In this document: positions 27,949-39,505 of the stretch, piece by piece | Numbering within the stretch: position 1 is the stretch's first letter | How the letters are laid out: the number at the start of each line of letters is the position of its first letter | Source of the DNA: Daphnia carinata | Taxonomy: Eukaryota; Arthropoda; Branchiopoda; Diplostraca; Daphniidae | DNA: 64,000 bases | Direction of reading: 5' to 3' | NCBI RefSeq assembly: GCF_022539665.2 | Contig: NC_081332.1 | Span: forward strand, 4,311,884 to 4,375,883 | Program-made: the position numbers and the translations under genes | Notes under the pieces: generated by a model | Seen by the model: the letters and a program-made list of their open reading frames with translations, nothing else | What the model was told of the DNA's origin: nothing | Databases searched by the model: none

Positions 27949-30826
27949 TCAATATTTAGATTGACGCTGCTTCTTCACAGCTTGTACGCATTTCGCCATG
28001 GTAGGGGATGCTCGACTGATGGAGTCTGTCATATAAAAATCTTCAAGTGTCTTTTGTCTGACATCCAACGGTGCACTACTGGGCTGAGCCTTAACAAGCT
28101 GGAAACAAGAAGCAATGATGAGTTAAAGTTTCTAATCTTATTTTACAGTCTTAACAATTACTTTAGATAGTTCAACTGCTTGGGCAAAGTAGTTAGCCGC
28201 TTCAACATCTCCATAGCGGGTCAAGTTGGGTGAAACTTCAGTCAGCCGAGCACGAACTTGCGTCAGTGTATCATACGGCAGTTTGACACCCACAACCTTT
28301 TGTTTGCATAGGTAAAATTTATCAGTTGTATAAAGAAAGAAGTTAATTGACAAAACTATTTATGTATACTACCTCCCCCAATGCACGTAGGATCTTCCAG
28401 TCTTCTCGGGCGAGACCAGGGGCAGTAATAGCCGTAAATGTTTGCTGAGCTCGACCCTCCATGTTGACGTAGGTGGCCGGCTTTTCTGTATAAGCAGCTC
28501 CAGGAAGCACAGCGTCAGCCATGGCAGCCCCACGATCTCCATGATGACCTAGAGAAAAAAGGTATTAGCTACCGTCAAAACAGAACGAATGCATTTAATA
28601 TGCCTTGGTAAATAACGAAGCAATCTTTAGGCAAATCCTCACGACTGATGGCGCCTTCGTCGGCTCCCAGAAGGAAAAGAACTTTGGGTGGGTTTGAACG
28701 AATGGCATCGATTCCGGCTTTGTAGCCCAAATCTAAGGCGGCTACCTGAGATGCAACTCGCTGGAGGACATTAAGCACACGCCAGTCGTGACCAACATTG
28801 GAGGCAACTCGGGCATTCTGGGCTATCCTCTGGGTCAGCTGGAAAATAGCGGCGCCATCTGCTCTCTGCAAAGCTCCCGAACCGACGACAATCACGGGAC
28901 GTTTAGCACCATTCAAAACTTTGGAGAAGGCGTGGCGACCCTCTGCCAAGTCTTTCAGTACTTGTACGGAATCTCCAAGATTCTATTTCAAGCGATTCAT
29001 CATTCATTATATTACCATTAGAACAATGAAAATGCCAAATTACTTCCGTTTCGTAGGTCAAGTCAACTTTAGGACCGACAGTTGCAACTCGAAGATCGTT
29101 ATTGATCCATGCTTTGCGAAGGCGGGCATTAAAAAGCGGTGCTTCGAATCGTGTATTGGTACCGATCAAGAGAACAACGTCCGCCTCTTCGACACCTTTA
29201 AAAACAAAAAAGATTTAGTTTGTACTACCATCCCAACGTACACTAGCGTTACACCTACCGGCAATAGTTGAATTAAGAAGGTAATTTGATCGCAGATCGG
29301 TTCCGGCACCATCCATTGGAAAAATTTCCTCAGTGCATAGCGATTCAGAACCCAAGGTATTTAACATATCTTTAAGAACGACAAGAGCCTGGATTTTGGG
29401 ATTGAGAAATAGTTAATGTCGTTCGATTGATGTGTCCGTTTCGACTTACTTCGGCATCCGCAAATCCACCAACAATGGCAGCCAATTCATTTCCCTTTGC
29501 TGACTGCAGTGCTCTAGCAACAGCAACGAGGGCATCTTCCCATTCAACCATGACCAGTTTACCATTGCTGTCACGTACCATAGGCGAAACCAATCGTTGG
29601 CGTTTAAGTCCGTCACAAGCGAAACGGCTCTTGTCGGAAAGCCATTCCTCGTTAATTTCCTAAAACATGAAAGATTATGTCAAACGGATGGGCTAACGTA
29701 GATATGTCTCATCCCACTGTATTACCTCATGCGTGCGAGGTAATACTCGAAGCACCTCACCCGTTCGGTGGGTCACGAAGATGTTTGATCCAACTGCGTC
29801 CATCACATCAATAGAATCGGTTTTTCGAGTCTCCCATGGCCGAGCCATGAAGGCATAAGGTTTGGATGTTAGTGCACCAACAGGGCAGAGATCGATGACG
29901 TTACCACTCAGTTCTGAGAGGAACATTTTTTCTACATATGTTCCGACCTTAGATTGAACTGCTATGTAGATGTAGCTCAATGGAGTAGTGAAAAAGATTG
30001 CTATACCTGCATATCTCCACCGCGTCCAGTGGTACCTAGATCATCGACGCCAGCCACCTCAGAGGCGAAGCGGATACAACGTGTGCAATGAATACATCTC
30101 GTCATAATAGTTTTGATAAGAGGGCCGACATTCTTGTCTTCGACAGCTCTGAAACAGAAGCAGCCCGTTAGACATGGTTCCATTTGAAACAACGAACACG
30201 AAAACTTAATTACCTTTTCCCGCTGAACGCAATATCTGTAAAGCGACTGCGATCGCTACCGAAAGCCATGGATTGATCCTGAAGGTCGCATTCACCTCCT
30301 TGGTCACAAATGGGGCAATCGAGGGGATGATTGACCAAGAGAAACTCCATAACACCTTCACGAGCTTTGCGTGTCAGGTCAGAGTTGGTTTTGATTCGCC
30401 ATCCTTTCATGACGGGCATAGCGCATGCAGCAACAGGCTGAATAAGACGGGAAAATTATTATCAATATACTAACAATTCAACAATGTAATTCTTAATACT
30501 TTTGCTGATTTTTCAACTTCAACCAAGCACATTCTGCAGTTGCCTGCCACAGAGAGCCTTTCATGGTAACAAAATCTGGGAATTTCAACTCCAACCATGG
30601 CAGCAGCCTAAAAGGTTAAAGACTTCATTTACTATTACTGAAGAAAAAGTTTGGTTTTTCATAATAGTTTTACCTGCAACACGGTAGTTCCTGGGTCCAC
30701 AAGAACAGGTTGGCCATCAATGAAGACTTCCACTTTCTCTGGTGCTCCTGTAACAACAGTTCGGCCACCCAGGCTAACTGCCCTACTGACTTGTGGAATA
30801 GAGCGCAAGAAAGGTAAGCGCAACAT
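27949..30826 (-). CDS. NDUFS1: NADH-ubiquinone oxidoreductase 75 kDa subunit
   Basis: Largest subunit of the complex I N-module, carrying the N1b, N4 and N5 iron-sulfur clusters. Twelve coding exons: 30826-30674, 30607-30500, 30437-30214, 30148-30007, 29947-29726, 29659-29450, 29388-29259, 29195-29044, 28982-28604, 28548-28373, 28296-28162 and 28098-27949, 726 aa (human 727). The 2Fe-2S ligands are seen in [17 protein letters not shown], and the 4Fe-4S ligands in [17 protein letters not shown] and [10 protein letters not shown] with CPVG. The tail reads [19 protein letters not shown]. The start [19 protein letters not shown] is a good mitochondrial presequence. An acceptor directly precedes the ATG, so a 5' noncoding exon must lie upstream. 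The 28982-28604 exon ends at a GC donor. Confidence 0.97.
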
Positions 30827-31625
30827 CTGAAATATCAAAATACAATTAGTACCATTTAATCCTTGTTTACATAAAAATTCATGATGATGATCAGACTAAA
30901 ACTTGAATTGTGGACTTCATACAAGCCAAACAATACCTTATAGAAAACCACTCAAAATACTGTTAAAACCAAAATTCAGTCAGTATAGTATTTATACAGT
31001 ATTATACTAATCAAGTAGAGGTAAAAATACGAATCCGGCCTGTACAACACATTACAATCCGCTTACGGTGAGGCTTTGATATTAAATTTTTCTTTTTATG
31101 ACGTGACGATAACAAAACAAAGACGCTGAATGAGGCGTAGAGAGATCAAATCAAGGAAACTGAATACAAAAATTCATTAAACCAAAAAACATATTGTTCT
31201 TACTTTGTTAAGGATGTTTTCCTCGGTTATGAGTTTTCTGTTCCGTCGGCCACAGTCTTCAGCTGTTAGAGTTTCAGCGTTGCAAAACCAAAACGTAATT
31301 TTTAAATTGAATTTTGTAATAGTATTGAATTCTTTACTGGATTAAAGTTTAAGCACTTAATTGTTTTAACCTTTATAACACACGTATTTTATACTTTACA
31401 TTTATTTCTCATTTACAATTTCCGGCAACGTTTTATCGATTTTTTTTTACTAAACGCCATCTCTTGGGGTAAACTGAATGATGCTTGGAATTCCGCGTTA
31501 CCTGCTGAAAGTTTGTTTATATCAAAATCGGCGTGTTTTCCTGTTTTCAATCATCATTTTTCAAGTATTCATTCTTCCGTGATCAGTTCGACCTCACTTA
31601 CTGACCAGCATATTGCCTTATAACG
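30827..31625. promoter_or_regulatory. NDUFS1 5' intron/leader and upstream region
   Basis: Contains the NDUFS1 leader intron, its unlocated 5' noncoding exon and promoter, and the upstream region of the orphan plus-strand exon. AT-rich, with no reading frame of note. Confidence 0.4.
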
Positions 31626-31747
31626 ATGAATGCACCGAATGGCCGTGGTTCAGTGATTGGCAATTTCAGCTTTGAAGGAGATTCGTTGCCAGAGTTTTCC
31701 GAATTTGAGGACACACCTAGCGAAGTTTTTGCCTACAAGAACGAAAG
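31626..31747 (+). CDS. Orphan first-exon-like ORF, unknown product
   Basis: An ATG opens 122 nt of frame rich in Phe, Glu and Ser (begins MNAPNGRGSVIGNFSFEG, ends VFAYKNER) and stops at a consensus-like donor AAAG|gtaatt. It leaves phase 2. I could not find a compatible next exon: TMEM47 exon 2 needs phase 0, and the acceptor near 32640 gives an immediate stop. It lies divergent to NDUFS1. It may be the first exon of an unrecognised small gene, an alternative start of the TMEM47-like gene through an unseen exon, or chance. Confidence 0.3.
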
Positions 31748-32817
31748 GTAATTATGTTCTACCTAGATTCACCGCATGCTACATTAGAAGCTGTTTGGGG
31801 CATGTCATAAGAATGAGTTTGGGAGAAAAGGAATTCACAAGATGTAGGGTGTAAGGTTACTGGGTCATAGTGTGCATATGATACGTAAAAAGGTGGGCCT
31901 GAAGACAGTCTATGCAGTAACATTACTGCTGTAGCAAAGACAAGTTGGAAAGTTTTTACTCTTATTGAGTTGGGCTATTTAAGTTGTTTGCAAAATTGTT
32001 GATTAGAAAATATAAGGTGAGACTAAGTTGAATTTTACCCATCAAAATAACCAACTTGTTTTAGAATTAGTTCTATTTATATTTCATAGATTTGTTTAGT
32101 AAGTGAATCATGCCACGAAATCCCAAACTCAGACTTTTGAAAGCGTAACAATTACTGAAGGTTTAGAAGAGCTTTGTTAAATATACCACACATATTTGCC
32201 ATCACTAATAACAGTTTGGTAAAATAAATAACCTTGCCTCACCACAACAGCTCAGCTAGCATGTTAACAGTTAAATGTGTGTTCAACTGCCCCTGGCGAT
32301 AAAATCGCCAGGAAACTCGGCCTACATTCGCGTCTAAGTCAAAATATTTGATTTAGGTCATTTTCAATTTCGCGTTTTCTGATTTAGCCTAATAATTCAA
32401 GGACCCATTGTACTGTTTGGTGTTTGCTACAAAATTTACTCTTTAAGATTGTGCACGGTTTACCTCATCTAGTCTCTAAACCTTGGGCAAATGAATCGCG
32501 GCTTCGCAATTGCTTTTCAAGGTTCAAATAAACGCCCTTTCTGCGCTCATGTGTGCTTCATACCTCTATCCCCCCCGAATCAAAATTTGGCTGCAGCATG
32601 CGACCTTTTAACTTACTGCCGTGGTTTTTCTCTATTAATCAGCTGCTAATCCGTCTCGGCATCGGTTGACGGACGATTGCTATAATCTCCCAACCCTCAT
32701 AGAAGAAAAGGTACAAACAATTCCGGACTTATCCCCATGTACCTCTTCGACGAGTGCCAGCAATACTGATAAATCCCCCTTCCATTTTGCTTTTAAAGGA
32801 AACTTTCTGAAGGGAAG
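31748..32817. other. Intergenic or intronic DNA upstream of the TMEM47-like gene
   Basis: No supported coding sequence. It would be intron if the orphan exon belongs to a downstream transcript, and otherwise holds the promoter and 5' UTR of the TMEM47-like gene. Confidence 0.35.
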
Positions 32818-34529
32818 ATGGCGCCGATTACTGTCATTGAAACCATCACCATTACCCGGCCTCTTAAGGTATCTCATTGGTTTAGATTTTGTAAATTGCA
32901 TTGCTCATTGAAATTCCTTAATATACTACATGTTTTTATTACCCAGGTGATAGCCTTCTTGTGTGGTGCCCTGGCTCTGGCCTTGCTGGTTATGTCATTA
33001 GCGTCGACTGATTGGTTGCTAGCCCATGGCTGGCGTCAAGGACTGTTCCTCCACTGTGTCGATGAGATGGCCGAGAGGCCCTTACCTTTTGGCCTGGAAG
33101 AAAAAGTCGGATGCTACCGCGTTCGGGATGAATGTACTAAATGTTTTCTCCATGAGAGTTCCTCTCTTACCTCGTTATTCACTTCTTTTCTATTATGCAG
33201 ACTATATTCAATTTACAGCTGCCCTTTGCATTCTTGCCTTGGCTACAGATGTCTTTGCTACGCTTCTCACAGGTAAGGAGGATAGTAGAACAGCGACATT
33301 GGCCTTAATAATCTAATTTTTTTTCCCTCAAAACAGGTTTGGGTCTGCAAAGCGGAGATCCGCTAAAGAAGCGGAAGTACTACCGCTTGGCCATCTCCGT
33401 CATGCTGGCTTCGCGTAAGACCTTCAATCTTGATTATTTATTTTTCACAGTAGAGGTCGATCCAGGTATAGATTAAGAGCACAGGGGAACTGTTTGCACA
33501 CAAATTAGCATAGACTATGGAGTCAAACGCTTTTGAAGGCAGGCCATGAATTTGCATCTATCGAACCGGGACGTGGAATGTGGAAGTATTTTTAAGTGGG
33601 CAACCTTGCCCGAATAATTTCCTGTCGTCATAGTCCGTTAAAAACGCTTACGGGCTAAATAAAAGTAGACAATTGCCGGTCATCTTTTGCTGTAACAATT
33701 TCCAGCCAAAAAATGGCCTTGCAATGGATGAAAGATAGCGAGGCCAGTGTTCCTTTTACTAAAGAGAAAGGTACACACAGTTCGTATTGGGCCTCAATTG
33801 CGACTTACGTTTCGTCTTCAAATGTTTTATATCGCCTTTTTCTTTCAACGAACAACTACACCTTTCCTAACCAGCATTTCTTTCAAAGAGCAACTACACC
33901 TTTCCACCTCCATGAACTTAAAAAAGTTCATGGAGGTGTTGCAAGTCTTCGCACTAAGACAGACGAAGCTTTCCTCTGACTTAGGTTCGAGTACCGTTTG
34001 GGATAGTCATTACAGGATGTTTTAAATCAATGGCCTTGGGAAAGTTGACATTGTCGCTAGAGTGGATTTCCTAATCATTATTTCTCATTTTGTGTGGTAA
34101 CTTTAATTTCGTAAGTGGATTTTACTTCAAAACAGCAGCTTTTAGGAAAAGTCGTATTTTACTTGGTGTACGTCTAAATTGATTTGAATGTTTGCTTTCC
34201 CGACTTGCGCCATTCGGTTGATTTACGCAGTGGTTTCGGCGTTGGTTGCCCTGGTTCTGTACCCAGTTTCGTTCGCCCGCGAATTACCGCAGGGAAACAG
34301 ATCCGTATGGGAATTCGGCTGGGTAAATTTCAGCTTCATTATTTTATTTTTATTCAAAGAAAAACAAAATATTGAAGTCTGGTCAATTTTAAAGGCATAC
34401 GGAGTGGCTTGGGGTGCAGCCATTTTCCTCTTCGGTGCCTGTGTACTCCTCATGTGCGATAAAGAGGCGGAAGAAGTGTACTACAAGGAGCGTGACGTAC
34501 ACCTGGCCGAGAAATCAGGCGGCAATTGA
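32818..34529 (+). CDS. TMEM47: TMEM47-like four-pass claudin-superfamily membrane protein
   Basis: Six exons: 32818-32868, 32947-33133, 33201-33272, 33337-33414, 34231-34322 and 34395-34529, 204 aa (human TMEM47 181). Four hydrophobic segments: IAFLCGALALALLVMSLAS, FTAALCILALATDVFATLL, LAISVMLAS..LVSALVALVLYP, and GVAWGAAIFLFGACVLLMC. The first extracellular loop has the Trp-containing STDWLLAHGW and a Cys pair. The block LYPVSFARELP..WEFGWAYGVAWGAAIF and the tail EEVYY match TMEM47/VAB-9, cell-junction proteins. A junction or adhesion role is inferred. The donor of exon 2 (gtacta at 33134) is weak but is the only one found that keeps phase into exon 3. Intron 4 is unusually long at 816 bp. 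Confidence 0.85.
33850..33938. repeat. Intronic hairpin and direct repeat
   Basis: Inside intron 4 of the TMEM47-like gene, 33905-33919 is the exact reverse complement of 33924-33938 (15 bp arms, 4 nt A loop). Just upstream, the words ACAACTACACCTTTCC (from about 33850) and GCAACTACACCTTTCC (from about 33889) form a direct repeat. Confidence 0.85.
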
Positions 34530-37500
34530 AATGATGGAATCTCCTAAACCTTACCAAATTTTTTTTTGTTCTTGCTCTCTTTTCGTACGTGTGTCGTGTG
34601 GTTTGCCTTTCCTTAAGTTAAGCCTAATCTTAAAACACTACCGTTTATACATAGACGTAGCGTTGTGTGCACACTCCCTTATGGTAGTTCAGCACTAGTT
34701 GCACTCGTTTCGTGGGGGAAAAAATCACGTACTCTCATATTGTATTACTTTGCTTGACAAAAACTTTATTCAAATGAAACTAGTGCCGATGACGAAGAAT
34801 AAGAGATATTTTACAATAAGACAATGAGACATTGGATCCAATTCGGTGATTGTTGTGTTTTTTCACTCTCTGGATTAAATCGCACGATCGCGAGCGGCCT
34901 TGTCGTCTCCCTCCTTAATGCCCACTTCCCACCCACCAATTTGTCGAAGGACGTAGGCTACACACCTGTTTGTAATAGTAGGGAAATGCTCTCGTGAAGC
35001 TCTGCTTGTCTCCCTCTCTTTCCCAATTTTTTTTTGTCACACGCCCCATTCCTACTACTGTGTGAGTGTAATTCCCCTACCTCTTGTACGGGGTCGGCGT
35101 GTGCACGTTCCGGCCTAAAACATTAATATTCCTTTTCCCTCTTGTCAAAAAAAAAAAACCCAAAAATGGAAAAGGAAGCCTTCAATTTGTAATCTGAAGG
35201 TTACATCCCATTTTCCGTCTCTTTCTCTACATTTACTTTATGTAATCACATCTAGTCAGGGCGGGGGAAGATAATAACAATAACGGTTTAAAGATAATTA
35301 CCATTTGACAGCAACCCTCCATATTTACGGAACAGAATTTCAAATACTCTTTTACAGTATTAAGACATTTATACAGTTTTTTTGGTTCCTTTATTTTGGT
35401 TTATTTATGGTGAATTTATAGTAGATTTAGTTGTGGGTGTGTCGTCATCCGTGTCGGAATTGTCGGATTACTGATCAATTACTTGTCCACGCACAGCTTT
35501 GACCATCACACTACACTCTCTTTATCTGTCTGTCATTATTTATTCCTTTCTTCTTGATATTCTGCACCAAAAAGCCTCTTTCACCTTTAATATCTCAATA
35601 CATTTGAACTGATTTTGTTCCGAGAGTTCGGTCAAAAGTTCGATGTTTTATCTTCATTTTCAGGATCTTCGAATGTCCAATTTTGGACTTTTTGGCCGTG
35701 TTGTTTGTATACATTGCAACACCAAACAGTTGGATATGTACAGCAACAAAATGGCCGCATAGTAACGCAAAACTGTCTGCGCAAACTTGTTTGTAAAGCA
35801 GGTAGATTTCCGTTAAGGAATCCTTCCCTTTCTTGTCTCATTTTCATTTTAATTAATACGACGTACATTTTTTATCTCGTGTGTATCCTTGAGACACACT
35901 GTATTTTTATAATTTTAACTAGTTATCGCACTGTTTTTGGAACAAAACCCGTTTATTTTCCCCTGAAGCTTCTGCCGTTTTAAATGTGCATTGCTTTTCC
36001 GTTGTTTGTCTAGATTTTTCCCTTCTTTGCCCCATTTAATTCCGTCTTTCTAAAATATGAGCATCATGGAACAGACATTTGAAAGTTGGCCAATTGATGA
36101 AAGCAAGCTCTCCATTGGAATTCGACTATCGACTTACAAATTTATTCCTTAATATCACCCAATTTTATTTAGAAGGGTTTCTTATTTCACTTGTTTTACG
36201 ATGTATTGCTTCAAGATTGTTCAATGTGAATGGAAAAATTCCATGTGTTTGACTACACTTTCGGATACCCTAAAGTAACTGAAAAGAAAGAAGATCGCAA
36301 CACGTGTATGTTGACAGCCTTTGTATTGCGGCATGTTATCGTATTCACAGCTACTGGATGCCGACATTGCGGTTAGTTTGGTTTATTTGTCAATTTTATT
36401 TTAGTTTTTTTCGATTTTTTATTTGTATCTTTTTTCTCTTGTTGTCGTTCTAGAAAAACCAGAGTGATGCAAGGCTTCCCGAGCAGCCGATTAAGGTAAT
36501 TTCGAGTTTCTGTATCACGTTTGTAATTTTTTCATCACTGTTGATTTAAAACTACAGATCAATGATAACCAAAAAGCTAAAGTGCAGCTCTTGTTCCTTT
36601 GTTTTCAGGCGTAAACTAACTGTCGGATCTGGATTAGAAATTACCTTTTCCAGAGATGCCTGATGATAAAAGTACAGGAAGAGTGTGGAAACCTACCGCG
36701 ACATCCAGGATGAGGCTGATTGCATAAAGCAGGAAAGCCACGAGACTAAACGACTGGGATCAACGTCAACTGGTAAACTTTCATATTTCCAAATAAATTT
36801 GCCTTACACTAAAAATATCATTTGGCTATGTAAATAGATAAAAACCCTAATGATGAAATGTCGAAGGATAAAAAAAATATTGAACAATCCTCACCGCAAA
36901 AATAGCAATCCATCGTCTGACGGTCGCCGTGAGAAATCAATCGAGACTTTCACAGATCGTTTTCGGTTCATCAACGTGCCACTTTTGTTTGGATTTCGCC
37001 TAGTCACCGCCAAGAGCCGCTTTCACTTGGGTAAGTGTGACATAACATCTCAATTATATCGGACGTCGGTGAAAACTTAGCCTAAAACCGTCGTCACAGC
37101 GATTTGACAGTTTTTAGGTGCGTTCGTTAATGGTCGAATTGCGACTCAAATAGAACAAAAGAAGACTTTCGTAGGATTAACTAAAGGACAGTAAGAAGTA
37201 ATGAGCTAACGCCCACTTGCCACTGAAAGCAACAGGGTTGAATCAGTCGGGGAAAACCGCAAAAGGGCTCGCGCAGAACAGGTCTGGCATTGATTCGCTT
37301 GATATCTCATCGCCAATGGCTAGCGGTTGCCATCTACGCAGAATAGAAATCGACCTAGCAAATCGAAAACAATGGGAGGCAAAAAATAGACGGACACAAA
37401 GGTCGGTTGATTGATGTTTTACAATCTATAAAAAAAAAAATGAATGGTTCAATCATCGCATTCCACGCATCGTTGTCTTACTGCTTCATACCGAAAGACC

Positions 37501-38985
37501 TACTCTAGGACACTGTACAATGGCCTTCGAATTAGGCGTGCGTTTTCTTCCAGCTACAAATCAGGTCAATGTCGGATGACGTTCCAGTACACTAACAGTC
37601 TACTAGTATATCAGGAAGCTTAGGCACTTGACGTTGGTGGCAGACCAAGAAACCCTTTTAATGACACAACCCCGGAATTGAATTTTAGCTGATTACTTTG
37701 AATGGAGGGGAAAAACGTTCAGCATCTTTTTGCTTAAGGCACGTCATGGTGAGACAAAGTAATTGCGGTTGCGGTTACTTAAGATCCTCTTTCGTCACAG
37801 GTTTGCCCCAAGGTCAACAAAATGAACGCAAGTCGCCAATAACGCGGAAAGATGTAGGCATTGAATTCTATTGAAATTTCGTTCATATCCTAACCCTCCA
37901 TGTCGGATGGTTCTAGGAAACCAACTTGTTTAGCTCGTTGTTCTCATGTCTCCACGATGAGAAGGAGAAACGCCCTTAAATGGGTCTTGATTATCTCTCG
38001 GTTTTATGCGCATAAACGGGTCTAAAATGGGGATTTCCCCTTATCTGTTTTGTGCAACCCCAATCAAACAAATTTCCATCTAGGTAACCAACAGAGAAAA
38101 CCTTTTGCGGCACATCTTTAAAAAAAAGTCAATAACGATGTCTTTGGATTCTCGTTGAATTAGTTCCTGGTGTAGTCGACATATTGGAATTAATTTTAAC
38201 ATTAAAAGACGTCCTTGAATGAGACCTACAGTAATCTTGTATAAGAGTAGGACCCGAACTAAGTGAAGGCGAAAAATCTGGAACATTTTCTTATTTTAAG
38301 AACAGAGAGCCCAGGGAGAAGAGGACACTTCTTTTATGACAGCCATTTAGTTAAGCCCAAGGACGCGTAGAAACAACAGAAAGATTAAACTTGACCTCTC
38401 CAATAGGCCAGCACTTGAGTCCGTCGCCAATATTCCCGTCATTCGTCTTTCGGTCAAGATTTTTAAAGATTAAACCAGCCGCTTTTCCCTTTCGGTTATT
38501 GACACGGGTTCTTGCTGTTCTCCTTGAAACGAAAAGTACTCGTAAAAACCAAAATCGCATTACAGTCAAAATACCATCAGACGAAGAAAAGAAGTTGGAA
38601 AACGTAAAGAAGGGGGCGATCTTTTTTTCCCTTTTCCCGTTTGTGCCTTTTTCTTTTTTTCTAATCAACAATTTCGTGCGTACGTACATACCCGGCGGAT
38701 GTCGTTATGAACTGGTTTGTGACGTCAAGCAATCCTTGCTATCCGCCAGTCCAAAGAAAGAGCTTGTGGGTTATTATTTTACGCTTCTCTATTGTGCGAT
38801 GTCGACTCCTCCTTCGTCACCGCCTTCTCACTCCTCCCTTTTATTCGTTTGATTTTCAATTTTTTGGATATGTACAACTTTAATTTTATTTCTCTTTCTT
38901 CCGCATAGGCCCCTCCTACTCTGGTTACCCTTCTCTCTTATTCTCTAGCTCCCCCCTCCGAATCCGCCGCCCCGTTCGAGGACGC
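34530..38985. other. 4.5 kb noncoding region upstream of Tdc
   Basis: The left part is presumably the TMEM47 3' UTR. The rest has scattered short frames (36850-37080, 37217-37414, 38391-38852) with no family resemblance, poor splice context and AT-rich composition. A CRE palindrome TGACGTCA lies at 38720-38727. It is the longest gene-free stretch besides the inverted repeat and is a candidate for Tdc enhancers, by position only. Confidence 0.4.
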
Positions 38986-38992
38986 TATAAAA
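38986..38992 (+). promoter_or_regulatory. TATA box of Tdc
   Basis: TATAAAA lies in a locally GC-rich context. A candidate initiator with A at 39018 (CCAGT) is 32 nt downstream, the usual spacing. A second initiator-like TCAGT is at 39033. The leader exon would run to the donor at 39228. Confidence 0.7.
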
Positions 38993-39017
38993 CCCTGGAT
39001 TCCTCCACAAAAGAGCC

Positions 39018-39227
39018 AGTAGACGCCTAACGTCAGTTGTTGGCTTTAGAGGATCTCTCTCGAAACACACACCAGCTCCCTCTCTACATTTCCCTAATTC
39101 TCGTCGGTTGTTTGCCGTTCAGCGTGAGAGTCTAAGGATCCACAAGTCGATTTGCAGCCAGTGACACTCGGTGATTCCAACGCAGCGCACGAAGTCAACG
39201 TTTTATTATCTACTTTTCCCATTTCAA
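39018..39227 (+). other. Predicted 5' noncoding exon of Tdc
   Basis: Runs from the predicted start site to TTTCAA|gtaagt, a strong donor. The coding exon begins after an acceptor near 39473-39480 (aaaag or gtcag) shortly before the ATG at 39506. It contains no open frame joined to the protein. Confidence 0.5.
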
Positions 39228-39505
39228 GTAAGTTTTAGTGTTGTTTTGCATCTCCTGAAAGAAGAGAAAGAAAAATAGGATGAGGGTGATGATTGCATTC
39301 CATCAACGCAATAATAGTCGAAATGGCTCCCTTAATCCATTTTTTTTAAAAGTAAAAGTGGGATCGGAATGCTCGACATTCCATGATCTGTTGTCCTCTT
39401 GCGTGCAATGGAGACGAAAAAAAAAATTTACGTGTCGATTGATTGAGAACATTCTTGGATTCATTCATAAAAGGTCAGAGCAAACGCATCCCCATCGCAA
39501 ACAAA

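Noticed and set aside
28798-29271. 157-codon plus-strand frame over NDUFS1
   Set aside because: Antisense shadow of conserved NDUFS1 exons.
38391-38852. 153-codon frame upstream of Tdc
   Set aside because: No domain or family resemblance, a mirror frame of similar length exists on the other strand, and it lies in the Tdc upstream region.
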